DNA of 33,356 nucleotides from Streptomyces longisporoflavus (GCF_014649775.1 NZ_BMTR01000047.1:1-33356), one strand, 5' to 3'; positions 7,001 through 14,652 are shown, numbered from the stretch's first letter. Notes: generated by a model not told the origin, from the letters alone. Program-made: numbers and translations.

Positions 7001-9543
7001 ACGCCCGGGGCGAGATCCTCGAACTCAAGACCACCATCAACACGATGGTCGACCAGCTGTCGTCCTTCGCCGAGCAGGTCACGCGCGTGGCCCGCGAGGT
7101 GGGTACGGAAGGGCAGCTGGGCGGTCAGGCGCGGGTGCGGGACGTCGACGGCACGTGGCGCGACCTCACCGAATCGGTGAACGAGATGGCCGGAAACCTG
7201 ACCCGTCAGGTGCGCGCCATCGCCGAGGTCGCCACCGCGGTGACGCGCGGCGACCTGAACCTGAAGATCGACGTGGACGCCGCGGGCGAGATCCAGGTTC
7301 TCCAGGACAACATCAACTCGATGATCGCCAACCTCCGCGACACCACCCTGGCCAACAAGGAACAGGACTGGCTCAAGGGCAACCTGGCCCGTATCTCCGG
7401 TCTGATGCAGGGCCGCCGCGATCTGGAGGACGTCGCCTCGCTGATCATGAGCGAGCTGACGCCGGTGGTCTCCGCACAGCACGGCGCCTTCTTCCTGGCC
7501 CTGCCGACGGACGAGGCCGCGGAGCCCGGTGCCGAGCAGGAGGACGCGTACGAACTGCGGATGATGGGCAGTTACGGCTACTCCATGGGCTCCATGCCGA
7601 CGTCTTTCCGGCCCGGTGAGACGCTCATCGGCACCGCCGCGCAAGAGCGGCGCACGATCCTCGTGGAGAACGCGCCGTCCGGCTATCTGCGGATCGCGTC
7701 CGGCCTCGGCGAGGCGCCGCCCGCCCAGGTCATCGTCCTGCCGGTGCTCTTCGAAGGAACCGTCCTCGGCGTGATCGAACTGGCCGCCTTCCAGGCGTTC
7801 ACGCAGATCCAGAAGGACTTCCTCAGCCAGATCGCCGAGATGATCGCGACGAGCGTCAACACCATCAGCGTCAACACGAAGACCGAGGTGCTGCTCAAGC
7901 AGTCGCAGGAACTGACCGAGCAACTGCGCGAGCGGTCGGCGGAGTTGGAGAACCGGCAGAAGGCGCTGCAGGACTCGAACGCCGAACTGGAGGAGAAGGC
8001 CGAGCTCCTTGCCCAGCAGAACCGTGACATCGAGGTCAAGAACACCGAGATCGAGGAGGCCAGGCAGGTCCTCGAGGAGCGCGCCGAGCAGCTCGCCGTC
8101 TCGATGCGCTACAAGTCCGAGTTCCTGGCGAACATGTCGCACGAGCTGCGTACGCCGCTCAACTCCCTGCTGATCCTGGCCAAGTTGCTCGCCGACAACG
8201 CCGACGCCAACCTCACCCCCAAGCAGGTGGAGTTCGCCGAGACGATCCACGGGGCGGGCTCGGACCTGCTGCAGCTCATCAACGACATCCTCGACCTCTC
8301 CAAGGTCGAGGCGGGCAAGATGGACGTCTCCCCGACACGTATCGCCCTGGTGCAACTGGTGGACTACGTAGAGGCCACTTTCCGGCCGCTGACCGCCGAG
8401 AAGGGGCTCGACTTCTCCGTACGGGTGTCTCCGGAGCTGCCCGCGACGCTGCACACGGACGAGCAGCGCCTCCTTCAGGTGCTGCGCAACCTCCTGTCCA
8501 ACGCGGTGAAGTTCACCGACTCCGGAGCGGTCGAGCTGGTGATCCGGCACGCCAACGCCGACGTGCCCAACGCCATCCGGGAACAGCTCCTGGAGGCCGG
8601 TTCGCTGCGGGACGCGGACGCCGATCTGATCGCCTTCTCGGTGAGCGACACCGGCATCGGGATCGCCGGCAGCAAGATGCGGGTCATCTTCGAGGCGTTC
8701 AAGCAGGCCGACGGCACGACGAGCAGGAAGTACGGCGGTACGGGACTCGGGCTCTCCATCAGCCGGGAGATCGCGCGTCTTCTCGGCGGAGAGATCCACG
8801 CGGCGAGCGAACCGGGCCGTGGCTCGACGTTCACGCTCTATTTGCCGCTGCACCCGAGCGAACTGCCGCCCCAGGGCTACACGCAGCTGGCGCCCCTGCC
8901 GGGCACGGTCGCGCGGGCCGCCCTCGAGGAGGCTCCGTCCACGGCCGAGCAGCCGCCGCAGAGCGAGGACGTCACGCCACCCCAGGGGGACGCGACGCCG
9001 GAGTCCGGCACGCTCTTCAGGCGCCGTCGTCGCGCCGCGCACGCCTCTTCGGAGCAGCCCCCCGTGCTGCCGGGGCAGGGCCCCAGGGAGCCTCAGGAGC
9101 CGCGCTCGCAGGAGCAGTGGCCGACCGCGGGGCAGGAGTCGCCCGTGGCGCGTCCCGGCTACCAGTTCGGCGGCGAGAAGGTGCTCATCGTCGACGACGA
9201 CATCCGCAATGTGTTCGCGCTCACCAGCGTCCTGGAGCAGCACGGGCTCTCGGTGCTGTACGCCGAGAACGGCCGCGAGGGCATCGAGGTCCTGGAACAG
9301 CACGACGACGTGACGGTCGTCCTGATGGACATCATGATGCCGGAGATGGACGGGTACGCGACGACGACGGCCATCCGCAGGATGCCGCAGTTCGCCGGAC
9401 TCCCGATCATCGCGCTCACCGCGAAGGCCATGAAGGGCGACCGGGAGAAGGCCATCGACTCCGGCGCGTCCGATTACGTTACGAAGCCGGTCGACCCGGA
9501 TCATCTGCTCTCGGTGATGGAGCAGTGGATGCGAGGGGAGTGA
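4030..9543 (+). CDS. osaA: OsaA-like giant hybrid histidine kinase with tandem HAMP repeats
   Basis: This 1837-residue sensor kinase has no signal peptide or membrane segment, so it should be cytoplasmic. Residues about 35–245 hold divergent HAMP-like segments. Residues 246–1073 are nine tandem 92-residue units (GDLSxKVTV … LGGQA … GTWKDLTDSVN … QVRNIAxVTTAVA), and a partial tenth unit starts at 1074. A GAF domain follows at about 1145–1280, then a charged coiled coil at 1285–1360. The HisKA domain has its H box at MSHELRTPLN (His1371). The ATPase domain has the N box near Asn1487, DTGIGI at 1540 and GGTGLGLS near 1569. After a Pro/Glu/Arg-rich linker, a receiver domain (1720–1837) has Asp1722–1724, phospho-acceptor Asp1767 and Lys1819. 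Start GTG 4030 has GGGAGG six bases upstream. In S. coelicolor OsaA acts with OsaB in osmoadaptation; stacked HAMP units are known as osmosensing modules in group III hybrid kinases. Confidence 0.95.
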   Translation: MESGAATRGTKTRAKDGQTPGKQRKPRHGATTSVDTAALNRLLAALAAMRDGNFRKRLTVSGDDVMSEIAAVFNEVADRNLHLTGELSRVRRMVGREGKLTERLESGASEGSWAAAIDASNALVEDLVRPVSEVGRVLSAVAEGDLEQRMELRAQADEGSGHPLRGEFLKVGRTVNNLVDQLSTFTDEVTRVASEVGTEGKLGGQARVRGMSGSWKDLTDSVNTMAYRLTAQVRDIALVTTAVAKGDLSRKVTVHVAGEMLELKNTVNTMVDQLSSFSSEVTRVAREVGTEGELGGQAQVPGVAGVWKDLTDSVNLMAGNLTAQVRGIAQVTTAVANGDLSQKVTVSARGEVAQLAETINQMTETLRTFADEVTRVANEVGAEGQLGGQANVPGAAGTWKDLTDSVNTVFRNLTTQVRDIATVTTAVANGDLSQKVTVDVAGEMLELKNTVNTMVDQLSAFGAEVTRVAREIGVEGELGGQAQVQGAAGTWKDLTDSVNTAFRNLTGQVRNIAQVTTAVANGDLSQKVTVDVSGEMLQLKNTVNTMVDQLSSFADQVTRMARDVGTEGRLGGQARVDGVSGTWKELTDSVNFMAGNLTSQVRQIAQVTTAVARGDLSQKIDVDARGEILELKNTINTMVDQLSAFADQVTRVAREVGTEGRLGGQAQVPGVAGVWRDLTDSVNGMAGNLTAQVRNIAQVATAVARGDLSQKIDVDARGEILELKNTLNTMVDQLSAFAEQVTRVAREVGTDGILGGQAEVQGVSGTWKDLTQSVNGMANNLTLQVRNIAEVTTAVAMGDLSKKITVDAKGEILELVTTVNTMVDQLSNFAEQVNRVAREVGTEGNLGGQARVPGVTGTWKDLSDNVNLMANNLTGQVRNISQVAAAVANGDLTKKVTVEARGEVAQLADTVNTMVKTLSSFADEVTRVAREVGTDGILGGQARVPGVSGTWKDLTESVNGMASNLTGQVRNIAMVTTAIAKGDLTKKIDIDARGEILELKTTINTMVDQLSSFAEQVTRVAREVGTEGQLGGQARVRDVDGTWRDLTESVNEMAGNLTRQVRAIAEVATAVTRGDLNLKIDVDAAGEIQVLQDNINSMIANLRDTTLANKEQDWLKGNLARISGLMQGRRDLEDVASLIMSELTPVVSAQHGAFFLALPTDEAAEPGAEQEDAYELRMMGSYGYSMGSMPTSFRPGETLIGTAAQERRTILVENAPSGYLRIASGLGEAPPAQVIVLPVLFEGTVLGVIELAAFQAFTQIQKDFLSQIAEMIATSVNTISVNTKTEVLLKQSQELTEQLRERSAELENRQKALQDSNAELEEKAELLAQQNRDIEVKNTEIEEARQVLEERAEQLAVSMRYKSEFLANMSHELRTPLNSLLILAKLLADNADANLTPKQVEFAETIHGAGSDLLQLINDILDLSKVEAGKMDVSPTRIALVQLVDYVEATFRPLTAEKGLDFSVRVSPELPATLHTDEQRLLQVLRNLLSNAVKFTDSGAVELVIRHANADVPNAIREQLLEAGSLRDADADLIAFSVSDTGIGIAGSKMRVIFEAFKQADGTTSRKYGGTGLGLSISREIARLLGGEIHAASEPGRGSTFTLYLPLHPSELPPQGYTQLAPLPGTVARAALEEAPSTAEQPPQSEDVTPPQGDATPESGTLFRRRRRAAHASSEQPPVLPGQGPREPQEPRSQEQWPTAGQESPVARPGYQFGGEKVLIVDDDIRNVFALTSVLEQHGLSVLYAENGREGIEVLEQHDDVTVVLMDIMMPEMDGYATTTAIRRMPQFAGLPIIALTAKAMKGDREKAIDSGASDYVTKPVDPDHLLSVMEQWMRGE
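4765..7248 (+). repeat. Nine tandem 276-bp coding repeats in osaA
   Basis: Each unit is exactly 276 bp (92 codons), beginning at the GDL codons. Unit starts lie at 4765, 5041, 5317 and so on to 6973; a tenth, partial copy begins at 7249. No insertion or deletion is present in any of the nine. Units differ at many synonymous sites and a few residues, so they are old repeats kept in register, not a recent expansion. Each unit appears to hold two HAMP-like helical pairs. Confidence 0.95.
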
Positions 9544-9787
9544 CCGAGAAGAGGCTTCATTACGCGGAGTTGCTGACAGAGTGTGGCCGAGGCCGTGTAG
9601 AAGCGCGGTATACGGGGAACCTTCTGGTCTCCCACTGCGTTTCTGCTACGTGCACAGTGACATCGCGGTGACAGGGTGTGGCGACAGGCGGGGTGCGGCT
9701 ACCATGACCGGCACAAGGACGGACGGCGTAAGGGAGTCGTCCCCTGGGGCGGCGCCCGGTGTACCGCCGGGGCGAGGAGGGCGGGCC

Positions 9788-10471
9788 ATGGTGCAGAAGG
9801 CCAAGATCCTCCTGGTCGATGACCGGCCGGAGAATCTGCTGGCGCTGGAGGCCATCCTCTCTGCGCTCGATCAGACCCTGGTACGGGCATCGTCCGGGGA
9901 GGAAGCGCTCAAAGCACTACTGACGGACGACTTCGCGGTCATTCTGCTGGACGTCCAGATGCCGGGCATGGACGGTTTCGAAACCGCCGCGCACATCAAG
10001 CGGCGAGAACGGACCCGGGACATCCCGATCATCTTCCTCACCGCCATCAACCACGGACCGCATCACACCTTCCGGGGTTACGCGGCCGGTGCGGTGGACT
10101 ACATCTCCAAGCCCTTCGATCCGTGGGTGCTGCGGGCGAAGGTCTCGGTGTTCGTCGAGCTGTACATGAAGAACTGCCAACTGCGGGAGCAGGCCGCGCT
10201 GCTGCGGCTCCAGCTCGAAGGCGGCGGCAAGTCCGCGGCGGGCGACGCCAAGGAGCCCGCGGGTCTTCTCGCCGAGCTCTCGGCGCGCCTCGCGGCCGTC
10301 GAGGAACAGGCGGAGGCGCTGTCGAAACAGCTGGACGACGACTCGGCGGATGCCGCCGCTGTCGCCACCGCGGCCCATCTCGAACGCAAACTCACCGGCC
10401 TTCGGCGGGCTCTTGACGCCTTGGAGCCGGGCACCGGCAGCGGCGCGCCTTCGGTGTCCTCGCAGAACTGA
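9788..10471 (+). CDS. osaB: OsaB-like response regulator with coiled-coil output
   Basis: This 227-residue protein has an N-terminal receiver domain (about 4–122) with acidic pocket Asp11/Asp12, phospho-acceptor Asp55 in LLDVQMPGMDG, Thr85 and Lys108. There is no DNA-binding domain. The rest is helical and coiled-coil in character (about 128–218, LREQAALLRLQL and LLAELSARLAAVEEQAEAL), so output is probably by protein contact, as described for OsaB of S. coelicolor. ATG 9788 is preceded by a strong GAGGAGGG site at about 6 bases. An in-frame ATG at 9704 would add 28 residues but has a weaker site and unconserved-looking sequence. The 244-bp gap after osaA leaves room for its own promoter; osaB is reported to be sigma-B dependent. 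It is the likely phosphorelay partner of OsaA. Confidence 0.93.
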   Translation: MVQKAKILLVDDRPENLLALEAILSALDQTLVRASSGEEALKALLTDDFAVILLDVQMPGMDGFETAAHIKRRERTRDIPIIFLTAINHGPHHTFRGYAAGAVDYISKPFDPWVLRAKVSVFVELYMKNCQLREQAALLRLQLEGGGKSAAGDAKEPAGLLAELSARLAAVEEQAEALSKQLDDDSADAAAVATAAHLERKLTGLRRALDALEPGTGSGAPSVSSQN

Positions 10472-10505
10472 ACCGGCGCGAAAACCGGACGAAGCGGGAC
10501 CGGGA

Positions 10506-10531
10506 GCGGTGAACGTCCGTCAGTTCACCGC
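10506..10531 (+). terminator. Hairpin after osaB
   Basis: A perfect 9-bp stem, GCGGTGAAC (10506–10514) with GTTCACCGC (10523–10531), encloses an 8-base loop 35 bases past the osaB stop. There is no T tract, as is common for actinomycete terminators. Because ftsK begins about 80 bases later, an operator function is the alternative. Confidence 0.55.
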
Positions 10532-10608
10532 CCCCGCAAGGGCGACACAAACGGGTGAAGCAGTAGGCACACGTGTCCGCAGTGGTCTCCACCGGTAACC
10601 TCGGACCC

Positions 10609-13428
10609 ATGGCCTCACGTCCGTCCGCAGCCAAGAAGACGCCCGCGAAGAAGGCGGCCGCGCCCACAAAGGCTCCGGCGAAGAAGGCCGCCGCCAAAAA
10701 ACCGCCCGCCAAGAAGGCTCCGGCGAAGAAGGCGCCCGCCAAGAAGGCCGTGGCGAAGAAGCCCGTACCCAAGCCGGCGCCCAGTCCCACGGGCGGCGTC
10801 TACCGCATCGCGCGCGCCCTGTGGCTCGGTCTCGCGCACAGCGTGGGCGCGCTGTTCCGCGGCATAGGGCGAGGCGCCAAGGGACTCGACCCGGCGCATC
10901 GCAAGGACGGCGTCGCGCTGCTGCTGCTCGGCGTCGCGCTGATCGTCGCCGCGGGCACGTGGTCGAATCTGCGCGGCCCCGTGGGCGATCTCGTCGAGAT
11001 GCTGGTGACCGGCGCGTTCGGCCGTCTCGATCTGCTCCTGCCGATACTGCTCGCGGTCATCGGCGTACGCCTCATCCGGCACCCAGAGAAGCCCGAGGCG
11101 AACGGCCGCATCGTGATCGGCCTGTCCGCGCTCGTCATCGGCGTGCTCGGCCAGGTCCACATCGCCTGCGGTTCGCCCGCCCGCGCGGACGGCATGGCGG
11201 CCATAAGGGACGCGGGCGGCCTCATCGGCTGGGCCACGTCCACTCCGCTGATCTTCACCATGGGCGAGGTCCTCGCCGTACCGCTGCTCGTCCTGCTGAC
11301 CGTGTTCGGGCTGCTCGTGGTCACCGCGACGCCCGTCAACGCCATCCCGCAGCGGCTGCGGCTGCTCGGCACCAAGCTCGGCATCGTCCAGGCGGAGCCC
11401 GAAGAGGTGCTGGGGGACTACGGCGACTACGGGGACGACGAGCGGTACGAGGAGCAGTGGCGCGAGGCGCTGCCGGCGCGCTCGCGCAGGCGCCCCGCGG
11501 CCGCCGGGCCCTATGACCCGGATCAGGCCGAGGAGGAGGCGCTCACCCGGCGGCGCAGGCCCCGCAGGGCGTCCTCGCAGCCGTCGCTCGACCGGCCGAT
11601 GGACGCGGTGGACGTGGCCGCCGCCGCTGCCGCCGCGCTGGACGGCGCCGTCATGAACGGCATGCCGCCTTCGCCGCTGGTCGCCGATCTCACGCAGGGC
11701 GTCTCCGGGGAGCGCGACCAGAAGCCCGCGGAGAGCTCGGCGCCGGTGCCGACCGCGCGCGCCACCGACAGCCCTTCGCGCGCCGACGACAGCCCCGCGC
11801 GCGCCACCGACAGCCCGCCGCCCGGCGTGCGGCGCAAGAAGCCCGGCGAGTCCGACGGCTCGTCCGACTCGGCGGTGCCGGACCTGACCAAGTCGCCCTC
11901 GAACAAGCCGCGGGACCTTCCCCCGCGCGCCGAGCAGCTGCAGTTCGCCGGCGACATCACGTACGCGCTGCCCTCGCTCGACCTGCTCGAGCGCGGTGGC
12001 CCCGGCAAGTCCCGCAGCGCTGCCAACGATGCCGTCGTGGCCTCGCTCAGCAATGTGTTCAGCGAGTTCAAGGTCGACGCGGACGTCACCGGCTTCACAA
12101 GGGGCCCGACGGTCACGCGGTACGAGATCGAGCTCGGCCCGGCCGTGAAGGTCGAGAAGATCACCGCTCTGGCCAAGAACATCGCGTACGCGGTCGCCAG
12201 TCCCGATGTCCGCATCATCAGCCCCATCCCCGGCAAGTCCGCGGTCGGCATCGAGATCCCGAACTCCGACCGCGAGATGGTCAACGTCGGCGACGTGCTG
12301 CGCCTCGCGGACGCGGCCGAGGACGATCACCCGATGCTGGTCGCGCTCGGCAAGGACGTCGAGGGCGGCTTCGTGATGGCCAACATGGCGAAGATGCCGC
12401 ACATCCTGGTCGCCGGTGCCACCGGCTCCGGCAAGTCGTCCTGCATCAACTGCCTGATCACGTCGATCATGATGCGGGCGACGCCCGAGGACGTACGGAT
12501 GGTCCTCGTCGACCCCAAGCGCGTCGAGCTCACGGCGTACGAGGGCATTCCGCACCTGATCACGCCGATCATCACCAACCCCAAGCGGGCCGCCGAGGCG
12601 CTCCAGTGGGTCGTACGCGAGATGGACCTGCGCTACGACGACCTCGCGGCCTTCGGCTACCGGCACATCGACGACTTCAACCAGGCCGTCCGCGAGGGCA
12701 AGCTCAAGACGCCCGAGGGCAGCGAGCGGGAGCTCACCCCGTACCCGTACCTCCTTGTGATCGTCGACGAGCTCGCCGACCTGATGATGGTCGCCCCGCG
12801 CGACGTCGAGGACTCGATCGTGCGCATCACGCAGCTCGCGCGTGCGGCGGGCATCCACCTGGTGCTCGCCACGCAGCGGCCGTCCGTGGACGTCGTGACC
12901 GGTCTGATCAAGGCGAACGTGCCCTCACGGCTCGCTTTCGCGACCTCTTCGCTCGCCGACAGCCGCGTCATCCTCGACCAGCCGGGTGCCGAGAAGCTGA
13001 TCGGCAAGGGTGACGGGCTCTTCCTGCCGATGGGGGCGAACAAGCCCACCCGAATGCAGGGCGCCTTCGTCACCGAAGAGGAGATCCAGGCGGTCGTCCA
13101 GCACTGCAAGGACCAGATGGCGCCCGTCTTCCGGGACGACGTCACCGTGAGCACCAAGCAGAAGAAGGAGATCGACGAGGACATCGGCGATGACCTCGAC
13201 CTGCTCTGCCAGGCCGCTGAGCTGGTGGTTTCCACGCAGTTCGGGTCCACGTCGATGCTCCAGCGAAAGCTGCGCGTCGGCTTCGCGAAGGCCGGGCGGC
13301 TGATGGACCTCATGGAGTCGCGCGGCATCGTGGGCCCCAGCGAGGGTTCCAAGGCTCGTGACGTTCTTGTGAAACCCGACGAGCTGGATGGCGTGCTCGC
13401 GGTGATCCGCGGGGAGGCTCACCCATAA
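10609..13428 (+). CDS. ftsK: FtsK/SpoIIIE DNA translocase
   Basis: This is a membrane-anchored ATP-driven double-stranded DNA pump that clears chromosomes from closing division septa; in Streptomyces it acts at sporulation septa. ATG 10609 (939 residues) is chosen because the conserved-looking lysine/alanine tail starts right after it; GTG 10573 in the same frame would add 12 residues. Residues 1–60 are an AKK(A/T)PAKK-type basic tract resembling a histone H1 tail. Four membrane segments follow between about 100 and 250. The long low-complexity linker contains three 7-residue repeats (11755–11817). The motor has Walker A GATGSGKSS (Lys609), Walker B LVIVDELADLM (Asp720, Glu721) and the ATQRPSVDVVTG motif. 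The C-terminal gamma domain (about 860–925) contains TSMLQRKLRVGFAKAGRLMD, typical of DNA-sequence-reading winged helices. Confidence 0.96.
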   Translation: MASRPSAAKKTPAKKAAAPTKAPAKKAAAKKPPAKKAPAKKAPAKKAVAKKPVPKPAPSPTGGVYRIARALWLGLAHSVGALFRGIGRGAKGLDPAHRKDGVALLLLGVALIVAAGTWSNLRGPVGDLVEMLVTGAFGRLDLLLPILLAVIGVRLIRHPEKPEANGRIVIGLSALVIGVLGQVHIACGSPARADGMAAIRDAGGLIGWATSTPLIFTMGEVLAVPLLVLLTVFGLLVVTATPVNAIPQRLRLLGTKLGIVQAEPEEVLGDYGDYGDDERYEEQWREALPARSRRRPAAAGPYDPDQAEEEALTRRRRPRRASSQPSLDRPMDAVDVAAAAAAALDGAVMNGMPPSPLVADLTQGVSGERDQKPAESSAPVPTARATDSPSRADDSPARATDSPPPGVRRKKPGESDGSSDSAVPDLTKSPSNKPRDLPPRAEQLQFAGDITYALPSLDLLERGGPGKSRSAANDAVVASLSNVFSEFKVDADVTGFTRGPTVTRYEIELGPAVKVEKITALAKNIAYAVASPDVRIISPIPGKSAVGIEIPNSDREMVNVGDVLRLADAAEDDHPMLVALGKDVEGGFVMANMAKMPHILVAGATGSGKSSCINCLITSIMMRATPEDVRMVLVDPKRVELTAYEGIPHLITPIITNPKRAAEALQWVVREMDLRYDDLAAFGYRHIDDFNQAVREGKLKTPEGSERELTPYPYLLVIVDELADLMMVAPRDVEDSIVRITQLARAAGIHLVLATQRPSVDVVTGLIKANVPSRLAFATSSLADSRVILDQPGAEKLIGKGDGLFLPMGANKPTRMQGAFVTEEEIQAVVQHCKDQMAPVFRDDVTVSTKQKKEIDEDIGDDLDLLCQAAELVVSTQFGSTSMLQRKLRVGFAKAGRLMDLMESRGIVGPSEGSKARDVLVKPDELDGVLAVIRGEAHP
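11755..11817 (+). repeat. Three 21-bp coding repeats in the ftsK linker
   Basis: Units at 11755, 11776 and 11797 encode ARATDSP, SRADDSP and ARATDSP. The first and third are nearly identical in DNA. They lie in the disordered linker between the membrane region and the motor, where length variation should be tolerated. Confidence 0.85.
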
Positions 13429-13446
13429 GGGTGCGGCAGGCAACCG

Positions 13447-13479
13447 TTTCCCCTCGGCATACGTCAAGTTGAGGGGAGA
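13447..13479 (+). terminator. Possible weak terminator after ftsK
   Basis: TCCCCTC (13449–13455) pairs with GAGGGGA (13471–13477) around a 15-base loop 20 bases past the ftsK stop. One more T-A pair is possible at the base of the stem beyond a T·G pair. There is no T tract, so this is a modest call. Confidence 0.4.
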
Positions 13480-13505
13480 GACCGCACCATGTACCCAGCA
13501 CAGGA

Positions 13506-13550
13506 TGTCCGGCCGTCCCGACGGCGGGGTGTCCGGCCATTCCGATGGCG
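13506..13550 (+). repeat. Pair of 21-bp direct repeats, each an inverted repeat
   Basis: Copies at 13506–13526 and 13530–13550 share 18 of 21 bases with a 24-bp period. Each contains a 5-bp stem: 13512–13516 with 13521–13525, and 13536–13540 with 13545–13549. Two of the three differences are a compensating change, G-C in the first stem and A-T in the second, so both stems stay perfect. The repeats sit 90–135 bases upstream of the RodZ-like gene and look like tandem hairpins or a double operator. Confidence 0.8.
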
Positions 13551-13569
13551 TACAAAGTCCGTCGCCCGG

Positions 13570-13600
13570 TTGCCCCACCTTTTCCGAACGCCCCTAGACT
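13570..13600 (+). promoter_or_regulatory. Candidate vegetative promoter of the RodZ-like gene
   Basis: TTGCCC (13570–13575) and TAGACT (13595–13600) resemble -35 and -10 elements for the principal sigma factor. The spacer is 19 bases, slightly long. The -10 lies 40 bases upstream of the chosen GTG start. Confidence 0.4.
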
Positions 13601-13640
13601 GAACCTCCGGCAGGTGGCTACACGCTCGAAAGGCGCCCCC

Positions 13641-14543
13641 GTGTCCATCGGCAACTCCCCTGAAGACGACCGCCCTTCAGACCACCGACCCACAGACGAC
13701 CGGCACACCGACGATCGGCTCGCCGAGGACCTTGCGGCAGCCGAGACCCCGGCAGTCGAGGAGCCCTCGATCGGGCGCACGCTGCAGCGGGCGCGTATCG
13801 ACTCGGGCCAGACCGTCGACGAGATCAGCGCGTCCACCCGGGTGCGCGTCCCGATCGTGCACGCGATCGAACAGGACGACTTCTCCCGCTGCGGCGGCGA
13901 CGTCTACGCCCGCGGCCACATCCGGACGCTCGCACGCGCCGTGGGGGTCGATCCCGCCCTTCTGCTGGCCCAGTACGACAAGGCGCACGGTGGCCGGCCG
14001 CCCGCGCCCACTCCGGCGGCGCCGCTCTTCGAGGCCGAGCGCATCAGGTCCGAACCGCGCCGTCCCAACTGGACGGCGGCCATGGTCGCCGCGATCGTCG
14101 CCGTCATCGGCTTCGTCGGCTTCACCGCGTTCAGCGGTGGCGACGAGGACACCGGCGGGGCGAAGTCGCAGGCCGAGGGCGCATCGCCCGCCACCAGCAA
14201 GCCCGCCACGAAGCCGGTGCCCGACAAGCCCGCCGACCCGAAGCCGGACCCGTCGGACAGCGCCATCGCCGGCGCCCCGAAGGACAAGGTCACGGTCAAG
14301 GTCAGCGCCCCGGACGGGCGCAGCTGGATCTCGGCCAAGGACCACAACGGCCGCACGCTCTTCGACGGCGTCCTCGAAGAGGGCAAGTCGAAGACCTTCC
14401 AGGACAAGCAGAAGATCGACCTCGTGCTCGGCGACGCGGGCGCGATCGCACTGTTCGTGAACGGCAAGGCGGTCGAAAACGAGTTCGATCCCGGTCAGGT
14501 CGAGCGGCTGACGTACACCAAGGGAGACCCCGAGGTCGGCTGA
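13641..14543 (+). CDS. RodZ-like membrane protein with N-terminal helix-turn-helix
   Basis: The 300-residue protein has three parts. A RodZ/HTH_25-type helix-turn-helix (about 44–115) contains LQRARIDSGQTVDEIS and the diagnostic VYARGHIRTLARAVGVDP. A single membrane helix spans about 144–165. After a Pro/Lys/Asp-rich linker (about 170–213) there is a beta-rich domain of the DUF4115 type (about 216–292). Residues 1–40 are acidic and probably disordered. GTG 13641 is chosen because GAAAGG lies about 7 bases upstream and the region before it is non-coding in character. RodZ links the MreB cytoskeleton to cell-wall synthesis in rods; in Streptomyces its homologue between ftsK and rimO has no established role that I know of, so I give no symbol. 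Confidence 0.88.
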   Translation: MSIGNSPEDDRPSDHRPTDDRHTDDRLAEDLAAAETPAVEEPSIGRTLQRARIDSGQTVDEISASTRVRVPIVHAIEQDDFSRCGGDVYARGHIRTLARAVGVDPALLLAQYDKAHGGRPPAPTPAAPLFEAERIRSEPRRPNWTAAMVAAIVAVIGFVGFTAFSGGDEDTGGAKSQAEGASPATSKPATKPVPDKPADPKPDPSDSAIAGAPKDKVTVKVSAPDGRSWISAKDHNGRTLFDGVLEEGKSKTFQDKQKIDLVLGDAGAIALFVNGKAVENEFDPGQVERLTYTKGDPEVG

Positions 14544-14639
14544 GTCCGGCACGACACGACACGACCCGGTACGAGCGCCGTGTGCGCCCCGGGAGTCGGG
14601 GCCCGGACCCTCGCGGCGGGGGCCCGGGCAGGGACAAAG

Positions 14640-14645
14640 TAGTCT
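14640..14645 (+). promoter_or_regulatory. -10-like element directly before rimO
   Basis: TAGTCT lies seven bases before the rimO ATG. If used, transcription would begin at about the A of the start codon, giving a leaderless mRNA. No clear -35 is visible, and GAGAG at 14646–14650 is too close to be a strong ribosome binding site. Confidence 0.4.
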
Positions 14646-14652
14646 TGAGAGC

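Noticed and set aside
3880..9504. An antisense frame of 1874 codons opposite osaA
   Set aside because: It mirrors osaA, whose GC-rich third positions remove stop codons on the opposite strand. Its translation is repetitive, Arg/His/Leu/Asp-rich and has no domain, while the sense frame has complete kinase motifs.
9668..9705. A GTGACA … TACCAT promoter for osaB
   Set aside because: The spacer is 26 bases, too long for a sigma-70-type promoter, and no sigma-B-type pair was found nearby.
10615..12858. A 747-codon antisense frame opposite ftsK
   Set aside because: The sense strand has a complete FtsK motor. The antisense product is Arg/Asp/Val-rich without family features.
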